Positions 23,546 to 30,044 of a stretch of 60,193 nucleotides of DNA are shown in pieces. A model generated the notes under the pieces. The model did not search any database and was not told the DNA's origin. It saw only the letters and a list, made by a program, of their open reading frames with translations. Position numbers and translations under genes: made by a program. The stretch lies in the IMG/VR virus record IMGVR_UViG_3300012201_000003, positions 1 to 60,193 of that record, one strand, 5' to 3'. This DNA comes from a virus. How positions within the stretch are numbered: the first letter of the stretch is position 1; every line of letters starts with the position of its first letter.

Positions 23546-23635
23546 TCAGCACACGCAACCGGAACAGTTGCAGTTGCACGACGCCTGGCAGGTGCAGCGG
23601 TTCGTCCCGCAGCAGTTGCCCTCCGGGTCGCCCAT
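23546..23635 (-). CDS. 29-residue Cys-rich, metallothionein-like peptide
   Basis: Nine of 29 residues are Cys: MGDPEGNCC, then CTCQASCNCNC and SGCVC. CxC and CC spacings are those of metallothionein-like metal binders. GGGAGGTAAGCG precedes ATG at 23635 at ideal spacing, and TGA at 23546 closes it. No other frame competes. Metal sequestration is inferred from composition only; disulfide-rich or structural roles are possible. Confidence 0.65.
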   Translation of the reverse strand: MGDPEGNCCGTNRCTCQASCNCNCSGCVC

Positions 23636-23639
23636 TCGC

Positions 23640-23879
23640 TTACCTCCCTCCAGCCGAAGCGCGGGCGATCCTGACTACCAGGTCCCCCTCCTCGTCGAAC
23701 CCGACCGGGCACCCCAGCTCGCCGAGCCGGCGGGCAGCGCCCCGCTCGCCGTGCACCAGCTTGAGCGCCATGGCGATGCCCAGCCACTCGATGCTCGCGG
23801 CGACCGCCGTCACCTTCTCATCAGGGCTCAGCTCCGCCGAGCCCGCCACGTCCAGCAGCCGCACCGTGACGTCACTCAT
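23640..23879 (-). CDS. Small hypothetical protein
   Basis: The product has 79 residues and is acidic, with a helix pair and a beta hairpin ending (GFDEEGDLVVRIA). Its stop lies five bases before the Cys-rich peptide's start. Confidence 0.6.
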   Translation of the reverse strand: MSDVTVRLLDVAGSAELSPDEKVTAVAASIEWLGIAMALKLVHGERGAARRLGELGCPVGFDEEGDLVVRIARASAGGR

Positions 23880-24187
23880 CGTCGCCGCCCCCCTCCGGCT
23901 GCGCGGCTGGCGGCGACGTGCTCGCGGATGACAGCCTCGCAGAACGGCCGGAAGACGAACGGGTGACGGCGCTTGTCGTACCCGGCCGCATCAAGGGCGC
24001 CCATCGCCGCCTGCCACGCCGCGTACACCGGCTTGTGCGTGTCGTACCACGCCAGCCAGCCGGCACTATCGACTGGCAGGTCGTCGGCGTCGTTCTCGAA
24101 CGCGTCACCGGCGGCCTGAGACGCGGTCAGCTTGCCGTCGGCGGCCAGGGCGGCCTTGGCGGCCCTGTACAGCTTGCTGGTGGTCAT
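23876..24187 (-). CDS. Hypothetical protein
   Basis: The product has 103 residues, helical, with an Arg-rich end. ATG at 24187 overlaps the upstream stop (ATGA), and a CCTGGAGAGG lies seven bases before it. Confidence 0.6.
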   Translation of the reverse strand: MTTSKLYRAAKAALAADGKLTASQAAGDAFENDADDLPVDSAGWLAWYDTHKPVYAAWQAAMGALDAAGYDKRRHPFVFRPFCEAVIREHVAASRAAGGGRRR

Positions 24188-24813
24188 CCGGTCACCTCTC
24201 CAGGGGTGTCGTGCTCGTGGGCTTCCGTGCGGTCGCAGTCCGGGCAGCGGCCGAAGATCGCGCGGACCAGCCGCAGCTCCCGGTTCGCCGGGTCGGCGGG
24301 CGGCAGGCACGACCCGTCGTGCTCGCCCGGCTGGTGCCCTGCCGTGCAATAGGTGCGGGCGGCCCGGCCCGATGCGCAAGGCCCGCAGACCGCCGCGTTC
24401 GGCTCGGCCCGCTGCGGGTCGCCGACCGTGAACTCGACGGGCACGTCGGCCAGCTTGCAGACCAGGCAGCGGATCGGGATCGTGATCACCAGCCGGGCCA
24501 GCGCCTCCACCTTGACGATCACCTTGCCCGCCAGGGCCGTCTCGCCGGCACGGGCAAGCCCGGCATGGGCGGCCCGGAGCGCGTCGTAGTCGGCGCGGGC
24601 CCACGACAGCCCGGCGTAGGTCTGGGCGTACTTGCTGGGCGCGGGCGCCGGCAGCGTGCGCTTGGCGGTCATCGTTGTTCCCCCCTTCTCGGACCGGATC
24701 GGAGATCCGGCCCCGTCCTCCAAGTGCTCGAAGTACCCGTGCAGGCTGCGATCGCTGCCGGGGTGGCTGTGTTCGAGGGTCTGGCCCTGGTACTCGTGCC
24801 TGTGCATCGTCAT
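24184..24813 (-). CDS. Zinc-binding protein with His-rich N-terminal extension
   Basis: The frame is open for 209 residues from ATG at 24813. Residues 1-35 are His-rich (MTMHRHEYQGQ, EHSHPGS, HGYFEHLED). An internal ATG at 24672 follows GAAGGGGGGAAC, so a 162-residue form may be made separately; in related genomes these may be two genes. The main part has CLVCKLAD, CGPCASG, CPDCDRTEAHEHD: three Cys pairs that probably bind zinc. Confidence 0.6.
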   Translation of the reverse strand: MTMHRHEYQGQTLEHSHPGSDRSLHGYFEHLEDGAGSPIRSEKGGTTMTAKRTLPAPAPSKYAQTYAGLSWARADYDALRAAHAGLARAGETALAGKVIVKVEALARLVITIPIRCLVCKLADVPVEFTVGDPQRAEPNAAVCGPCASGRAARTYCTAGHQPGEHDGSCLPPADPANRELRLVRAIFGRCPDCDRTEAHEHDTPGEVTG

Positions 24814-25301
24814 GACGCCCTCGCCAGGGTGGTCATGGCTTTCGGGTCGGGGCTGCCGTACGACACCCACGGCAGCGAGTCGTCGCCGGGCTTGGGGACG
24901 CACACCAGGGTCATGTGGGCGAACGAGCGGGGCAGGTCATCGGGCGACACCCAGAACGTGCGGGGCGACGGCCCGTCCGACCAGATCACGCCCCGGGTCA
25001 CGATGCCCTCGCCGCGCTGCGAGTCGGTACGGGTGTAGCCGATCGGCTTACCGGGCGCGTACTGGCCGGGCTGGTAGTCGCGGGCGGCGGGCATCTTCCA
25101 TGATGGCCGGACCCGGCGGCACCACGGGGGCGCCGGGGCGGCCTGCCAGTCGGCCACCTCGATGTCGGTGGCGGCGACCCGGACGGAGCCATCCGCTTCG
25201 GCGCAGGCGCAGTGGCTGGGCTGCGGGCCGGCAGCGGTGTTGCGGTACTCGGGGTGCCCGCACTCCTTGTAGCCGGTGTACTCAATGTCGGTGGTGGTCA
25301 T
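24810..25301 (-). CDS. Hypothetical protein
   Basis: The 163-residue protein has an N-terminal Cys/His group (CGHPEY, HCACAE) and a beta-rich body. CCTGGAGAGG at 25311-25320 and a promoter-like block further upstream make this the first gene of a transcript. Confidence 0.6.
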   Translation of the reverse strand: MTTTDIEYTGYKECGHPEYRNTAAGPQPSHCACAEADGSVRVAATDIEVADWQAAPAPPWCRRVRPSWKMPAARDYQPGQYAPGKPIGYTRTDSQRGEGIVTRGVIWSDGPSPRTFWVSPDDLPRSFAHMTLVCVPKPGDDSLPWVSYGSPDPKAMTTLARAS

Positions 25302-25344
25302 TCTCGGTGTCCTCTCCAGGGGACCGGAGCGGCCCGCTGGCCCC

Positions 25345-25383
25345 TCCACTACTAACTATACCCCGTCCCGATACCAGTTAACC
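25345..25383 (-). promoter_or_regulatory. Promoter-like block, copy 1
   Basis: On the minus strand, GTTAACTGGTATCGGGA is followed by a short spacer and TATAGT. It lies about 45-80 bases upstream of the start at 25301. An almost identical block occurs at 26318-26356, so the sequence is probably a conserved phage promoter or operator. Confidence 0.5.
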
Positions 25384-25851
25384 GGGCGGGGGGCCGAGGA
25401 TCTTCACCAGCTCCCGCCGCAGCACGGCCAGGCCCAGCGACCAGTGCGCGGACGCGGCGCGGCGCGGCGTCAGCCGGCGCCCCGCCCACTCCCGCACCAG
25501 TTCCAGCCGCGCCGCCGCCTGGGCCGGCTGCTCCAGCCCGGAGTGCATGTACGCCAGCCGGGCCAGGGCAGCAGCCTCGTACCGGCCGCCCTCGAACCGT
25601 GACCGCCACGGCGCCCCCAGCTCGGCGCACGTCTCGCACCTGGCCATCAGGTCGCCGTCCGGCAGGCCGGAGAACACCACCCGGTGCAGCCTGCCGCGCA
25701 CGCCGGCGGGGACCGCCGGCCGTGGCCAGTTCCGCCCGGTGACCGTGGTCGCCGGCGGGTCCGGCGGGCCGGCCGGGCACCAAGCCCGGTGCGTCCGCCA
25801 CACCGTGGCGCCGACCCCGCAGATGCACGCGGAGCCCGGGGCGGCGCTCAC
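25378..25851 (-). CDS. Cys-containing hypothetical protein
   Basis: The product has 157 residues from GTG at 25851 (GTGA overlap). It begins with CICGVGATVWRTHRAWCP and has CETCAELG later, a plausible zinc site, then helices. Its TAA stop lies within the promoter-like block. Confidence 0.6.
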   Translation of the reverse strand: MSAAPGSACICGVGATVWRTHRAWCPAGPPDPPATTVTGRNWPRPAVPAGVRGRLHRVVFSGLPDGDLMARCETCAELGAPWRSRFEGGRYEAAALARLAYMHSGLEQPAQAAARLELVREWAGRRLTPRRAASAHWSLGLAVLRRELVKILGPPPG

Positions 25852-26177
25852 CCCGGCAGCATTCCGCCGGCGACCGCCCGGTCGATGACGTCCATGGCGG
25901 CCGAGGCGAGCCGGTTCGCGGCGGCCTGGCGGCGCAGCGCGGCGATCTCGCGGCCGGCGATCTCAGCCGCCCGGCGCAGCCGCTCCGGGTCCGGGCCGGC
26001 CCAGGCGACCGCGACGTCGGCGATCAGGTCCGCGAACCGGTCGGTGCCCTCGCTGCACAGGCAGCCGATCCAGCCGTGCCGGTGGCAGGGCTCCGGCCGC
26101 TCCTGCACGCGGCGGGGCGGCAGCTTAGCGACCAGCGCGGCGTGCGCTGCGGCCTCCTGCTCAGGGGTGTAACTCAT
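25848..26177 (-). CDS. Hypothetical helical protein
   Basis: The product has 109 residues, with an N-terminal MSYTPEQEAAAHAAL helix, a Cys/His stretch (CHRHGWIGCLC) and a long helix. CCTGGAGAGG lies six bases before ATG at 26177. Confidence 0.6.
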   Translation of the reverse strand: MSYTPEQEAAAHAALVAKLPPRRVQERPEPCHRHGWIGCLCSEGTDRFADLIADVAVAWAGPDPERLRRAAEIAGREIAALRRQAAANRLASAAMDVIDRAVAGGMLPG

Positions 26178-26219
26178 GGTGATCCTCTCCAGGGATTCAG
26201 TTAACAACGGCGCGGGCTG

Positions 26220-26273
26220 TCAACGCACCCGCCGCGCGCGCCGGGCCTCGGCGCGGTCGCTCTTGACGGTCAT
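26220..26273 (-). CDS. 17-residue basic micropeptide
   Basis: The frame MTVKSDRAEARRARRVR has ATG at 26273 preceded by CCTGGCGAGG, a variant of the start-associated motif, and by the second promoter-like block. It could be a leader peptide for the gene at 25848-26177. Only its context supports it. Confidence 0.4.
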   Translation of the reverse strand: MTVKSDRAEARRARRVR

Positions 26274-26317
26274 TTCCGGTGTCCTCGCCAGGGAACCGGG
26301 GGGCCGGACAGCCCTCC

Positions 26318-26356
26318 GCTACCAATAGTAGCGTATCCCGATACCAGTTAACAAGC
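26318..26356 (-). promoter_or_regulatory. Promoter-like block, copy 2
   Basis: On the minus strand, GTTAACTGGTATCGGGA is followed by TACGCTACTATT. It shares 17 bases exactly with the block at 25345-25383 in the same relative place, about 45-80 bases before a start. Confidence 0.5.
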
Positions 26357-26484
26357 TGGGTTTTCGCCCGAACCCGGGGACGGCCAGCCCGGCAATCCGT
26401 ACCGTGCCCGGTGACAGGCGCTGATCCCGGCAGGACCAGCACACCGGCTCCCCGGCGGGCGCGACCAACCACCATCGGAGACGC

Positions 26485-27525
26485 ATGTCCAGACACCGCG
26501 CAGCGCCCCGCCACGCCCGGCCGCCACGCCGCCGCCTAGCCCGCTACGCCCTCGCCGCCGCCCTAGTCGCCGGGCTGACGGCGGGGGCGCTGTCCGCTGC
26601 CGGCGGCACCGCCGCGCCCGCCGCCAGCTACGGGGCGATCGCGGCCCTCCCGCCGCTGCCCGTCCGGGGCAGCCACGACAACGCCCGGCTCGCCGAGCTG
26701 AAGCAGTCCGCCGCGCTGCTGCGGACCCGGGCCATCCGCCGCGACGCCGCCAGGACCAGAGCCCGCCAGCTCGCCGCTGCGGCAGCCACCGCCGCGCCGC
26801 CGCCCGCCCCGGCCCCGGTCCCGTCCGGCAGCCCGCAGCAGATCGCCAGCGGCATGCTCGCGTCCTACGGCTGGGACGCTTCCCAGTTCTCCTGCCTTGA
26901 CGCCCTATGGACGCGGGAGAGCGGCTGGGACGTCAACGCCACCAACCCGTCCAGCGGCGCCTACGGCATCCCCCAGGCCCTCCCCGGGTCGAAGATGGCC
27001 ACCGCCGGCGCCGACTGGCAGACCAGCGCCGCAACCCAGATCACCTGGGGGCTCGGCTACATCAGGGACACCTACGGGTCGCCCTGCGGTGCCTGGTCCC
27101 GCGAGCAGTCCGACGGCTACTACTCCGCCGGCGCCCGCCTGCTCACCGCCTCCGTCACCGCGCCCAAACGGCTCCGCGCACTGCGCTGGGCCGAGCACTA
27201 CAAGGGCTGCTGGTATAGCTGGGGCGGCACCGGGCCGTGCTCACGCGGCTTCGACTGCTCCGGCCTGGTCTACGCGGCGTACCGGCACCAGGGCTTCGCG
27301 ATCCCCCGCACCACGTACGGCATGCTCGGCTGGCGGCGGCTCAAGCGCGTCGCCCGCCCCCGCCGGGGCGACCTCGCGTTCTACGGCCCCGGCCACGTCG
27401 AGCTGGTCACCCGGCTCTGGCACGTCACGTTCGGCGCCCACGACGCCGGCACCAGAGTCGGCTACATCCGGTGGAACCGGTTCTGGGAGCCGACCGCGTT
27501 CTACCACGTCCGGGGCTCCGGCTAG
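26485..27525 (+). CDS. Secreted transglycosylase plus NlpC/P60 peptidoglycan hydrolase
   Basis: In this 346-residue protein, an Arg-rich N-terminus and hydrophobic helix (about 20-42) form a signal or anchor. A lysozyme-like transglycosylase segment (about 117-215) has TRESGW with Glu about 145 and SGAYGIPQALPGSKM. An NlpC/P60 domain follows: FDCSGLVYAAY with Cys about 258, RRGDLAFYG, and GHVELV with His about 304. GGAGACGC precedes ATG. It is the only plus-strand gene within minus-strand blocks. It may act at lysis or at the infected cell surface; export is inferred. Confidence 0.8.
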   Translation: MSRHRAAPRHARPPRRRLARYALAAALVAGLTAGALSAAGGTAAPAASYGAIAALPPLPVRGSHDNARLAELKQSAALLRTRAIRRDAARTRARQLAAAAATAAPPPAPAPVPSGSPQQIASGMLASYGWDASQFSCLDALWTRESGWDVNATNPSSGAYGIPQALPGSKMATAGADWQTSAATQITWGLGYIRDTYGSPCGAWSREQSDGYYSAGARLLTASVTAPKRLRALRWAEHYKGCWYSWGGTGPCSRGFDCSGLVYAAYRHQGFAIPRTTYGMLGWRRLKRVARPRRGDLAFYGPGHVELVTRLWHVTFGAHDAGTRVGYIRWNRFWEPTAFYHVRGSG

Positions 27526-28151
27526 AGCACCTTCACCGACTCCAGCAGCACCTTGACCGACTGGAGTTTCTGCCACGTGTCAGCGTCGCCGCCGCCGTGG
27601 TCCGGGTGCAGCCGCCGGGCCAGCCGCCGGTAGACCTGGTCCGGCGTGCCGCCCTCCAGCTCGCCGAAGTCGCGCAGCGCCGACGTCATCCAGGCGATCG
27701 CGCGGCGCGGGTTCTCCAGGTCCGGGTCGGGCGCCGACGGGCCCGCCCCGATCGCGGGCCGGAACCCGACGTACTGCTCGCCCCTCGACACGCCGTACCT
27801 GTCGACGGCGCGCAGCGCGGTCAGCGCCAGCGCGACCGCCCGCACGTTGTCCCGCCAGTAGGTGTACTCGGCGGTCGCGAACCGCTGCCTGCCGTGCCTG
27901 GACTCGAACACGACCCGGACGCCGGGGTGCCGGGGCGCGGCGGGGGGCCTGACCGAGTGCCGGTCACGGGTCAGCGACCCCATCTCGGTGTCGATCTCGA
28001 CCACGACCAGGCCCGCGTCCAGTCGCCCTGTCTCGTCGGCGAGCAGCCGCAGCGTCTGGTTCCACGTCGACCGGAACGTCGCCTCCCGGTGCCCCGGCTT
28101 CGCGGTCCACGGCTCGGACCACGGGCCAAGTTCCCATCGCATGCCGCTCAT
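27522..28151 (-). CDS. J-domain-like protein
   Basis: The product has 209 residues. The C-terminal segment (about 168-209) reads PDQVYRRLARRLHPDHGGG, with the HPD tripeptide that J-domains use to stimulate Hsp70. The upstream part (about 1-160) is of unknown fold. The last residues repeat SVKVLLESVKVL. CCTGGAGAGG is upstream of ATG 28151. It could recruit host DnaK. Confidence 0.7.
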   Translation of the reverse strand: MSGMRWELGPWSEPWTAKPGHREATFRSTWNQTLRLLADETGRLDAGLVVVEIDTEMGSLTRDRHSVRPPAAPRHPGVRVVFESRHGRQRFATAEYTYWRDNVRAVALALTALRAVDRYGVSRGEQYVGFRPAIGAGPSAPDPDLENPRRAIAWMTSALRDFGELEGGTPDQVYRRLARRLHPDHGGGDADTWQKLQSVKVLLESVKVL

Positions 28152-28609
28152 TGGTCGTCCTCTCCAGTCCAGATACTCCAGCAGAACTCGCCGTCGAGCA
28201 GGATCAGGCCCCGGTCCCACGACAGCACCGGGACGCGGGCCGGGTCGCCGTGCGACGGCACGACCCACCCGGCGGCATCGGCCCGGTTGTGGTGCGCCCA
28301 GCCGTGGCAGCCCGTTGTCCCGGACCCGCAGAGCGCGGCCCGGTTCTCCGGGCCGTCGGAGCCGCCCTGGGAGCGGAGCTGGCGGTGGTGGCACGACCAG
28401 CTCGGCGACCGGGGCTCGCCGAGCGGCCGGCCGCAGCGCAGGCACCGGCCGCTCTCCCGCAGCCACACGCCCTCCCGGACGTCATAGCCCGCAGGGCCGG
28501 TCAGGGCCGGCTGCTGATGGCCAGGCCCGACGTCCCGCCAAAGCAGTTCCACCCCGGCGGCAAGCCGCCCCAGCCGTCCTTCTCGGCCGTCGCCGTCAGT
28601 TGCAGGCAC
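28148..28609 (-). CDS. HNH endonuclease
   Basis: The nuclease core has CLRCGRPL, CHHRQLRSQGGSDG, N-R-A-LC, then GCHGWAHHNRADA: HNH with four zinc Cys. The frame is open from ATG 28609, but that part overlaps the upstream gene; GTG at 28468 would give a compact 106-residue enzyme. Phage HNH enzymes may act in packaging, homing or DNA processing. It lies far from any terminase, so a non-packaging role is more likely. Confidence 0.75.
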   Translation of the reverse strand: MPATDGDGREGRLGRLAAGVELLWRDVGPGHQQPALTGPAGYDVREGVWLRESGRCLRCGRPLGEPRSPSWSCHHRQLRSQGGSDGPENRAALCGSGTTGCHGWAHHNRADAAGWVVPSHGDPARVPVLSWDRGLILLDGEFCWSIWTGEDDQ

Positions 28610-29484
28610 TGCGCGACGAGCACGTTCGGGTTCGCCGACAGGATCTTGGTCAGCTTGCCGTACGCCGCCGCCAGCCGCTCGTTCGTGGTGACCTCCTGCG
28701 CGGCGATCGCCGTGTTGCCGTACTGCTGCTGGACGGAGTTCAGCCGCGCCTGGGTGGTGCGGTCGTAGCGCAGCAGCGGCATCAGGATCGACACGATCTG
28801 GATCCGGGAGCCGATGTCGGCGTTCATCGCCTTGAGCACCCTCGGCTGGAACGTGGTGAACTGGCTGTTTCCGACCGTGGTGGACACGCTGACGTCCTGG
28901 ATCGGGTTGTAGTCGCCGAGCACCTGGTTCGCGACCTGCCGCAGCTCGCGGACCACCACCGCGTTCTCGATCACCGGCATCAGGTCGCCCTGGTTGGCGT
29001 AGTCGGAGAACAGGCTGTCAGCGGCCTGGTCCTCGACCTTCCACTGGATCGTCACGTCCAGGCACGCGGTCTGCTGGCCGCCGATCCGCACCTCCAGGCA
29101 CGGCGCGGTCGACGACCCGGTGTCGCCCTTCGGCGGCGTCGTCACGCCCACGAGGTCGCCCTTCTGGCAGAACTGGCCCTGGCAGCCCTCGAACGTCGTG
29201 GTCTGGATTGTCTCGTCGAGGACCCGCAGGTGCTTCCACGGCGTCCACGTCTCGTGCAGCCCTGGCCCGTAGGGCGCGCCGACGACCTTCCCGAAGCTGA
29301 CCGGCACGCCGATCGACTTGGTGGGCACCGACTTGAACCCGGCGACCACAAACAGCAGGAACGCCAGCAGCAACGCCCCGGCGAACGTGGCGCCGCCCGC
29401 CGCGCCGTTGTACTTCCCGCCGGCTGCCACGGCGCCGATGACGCCGCCGATGACGACGAGGATCGCCAGTACGAACCAGAACAT
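28501..29484 (-). CDS. SPFH/Band 7 membrane protein
   Basis: This 327-residue protein has two membrane segments at about 2-22 and 30-50, followed by the SPFH pattern: VPTKSIGVPVSFGKV, LDVTIQWKV and VVVRELRQVANQV. Paired Cys in the middle are unusual. Family members are stomatin/prohibitin-like membrane scaffolds, and copies occur in actinophages. A role in protecting or reorganising the host membrane is inferred. Confidence 0.8.
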   Translation of the reverse strand: MFWFVLAILVVIGGVIGAVAAGGKYNGAAGGATFAGALLLAFLLFVVAGFKSVPTKSIGVPVSFGKVVGAPYGPGLHETWTPWKHLRVLDETIQTTTFEGCQGQFCQKGDLVGVTTPPKGDTGSSTAPCLEVRIGGQQTACLDVTIQWKVEDQAADSLFSDYANQGDLMPVIENAVVVRELRQVANQVLGDYNPIQDVSVSTTVGNSQFTTFQPRVLKAMNADIGSRIQIVSILMPLLRYDRTTQARLNSVQQQYGNTAIAAQEVTTNERLAAAYGKLTKILSANPNVLVAQCLQLTATAEKDGWGGLPPGWNCFGGTSGLAISSRP

Positions 29485-29507
29485 AGTGCACTTCTCTCTC
29501 GCGTTGC

Positions 29508-29756
29508 CTAACTGGGTTCCTGGGTGCCCGCGCCGAGGTCGTCCTCGGTTCGCGCGCGGGCGATCTGCCGCATCCTCCTGGCGTGCGCGGCCCGGTCTGC
29601 GGCCTCGCGGACCTCGGCTGCCGCCAGCCTCCGCGACCGGGCAAGGTCCCGCCGAGCCCGGTCCTGCGCGCGGCTGATGGCGGAGACGGCGACTGCCGCC
29701 GCGCCGCCGGCTACCAGCAGCGCGGCGGTCAGCGCCAGCACAACCGCCTCAGCCAT
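29508..29756 (-). CDS. Small membrane protein with basic coiled coil
   Basis: The product has 82 residues: one membrane helix (about 4-28), then an Arg/Ala-rich helix (30-70). It lies between the SPFH gene and small genes of the recombination block. Confidence 0.6.
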   Translation of the reverse strand: MAEAVVLALTAALLVAGGAAAVAVSAISRAQDRARRDLARSRRLAAAEVREAADRAAHARRMRQIARARTEDDLGAGTQEPS

Positions 29757-29765
29757 ATCACCCGC

Positions 29766-30044
29766 TCACATGCGGTCGGACTCGCCTTCGGCGATCGCGT
29801 CCATGGCCTGCGGGTCCGACATGACCGTCTCCCGCCACTCCGGCGACGCGAGCGTCATGGCCTCGGTTTCGGTCCACGTCCCCTCGACCACCACCGCATC
29901 CGGGGTCTGGCAGAAGCACATCCGCTTGATCACCGAGACAGGCAGAGGGCGGGACAGCGCGAATACCTGCGCCGGGTGATTCTCCACGCCGACGATCATC
30001 CACAGGTGCTCATGCGGGCGCGGGTGCCGGCGCCCGCGCCACAT
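29766..30044 (-). CDS. Hypothetical protein
   Basis: The product has 92 residues from ATG at 30044, which is fused to the Bet gene's stop (TGATG). It is soluble with a His-rich start. No family recognised. Confidence 0.55.
   Translation of the reverse strand: MWRGRRHPRPHEHLWMIVGVENHPAQVFALSRPLPVSVIKRMCFCQTPDAVVVEGTWTETEAMTLASPEWRETVMSDPQAMDAIAEGESDRM

Noticed and set aside
28148-28609. HNH protein as packaging partner of terminase
   Set aside because: No terminase or head gene is nearby, so this common role is not supported here.
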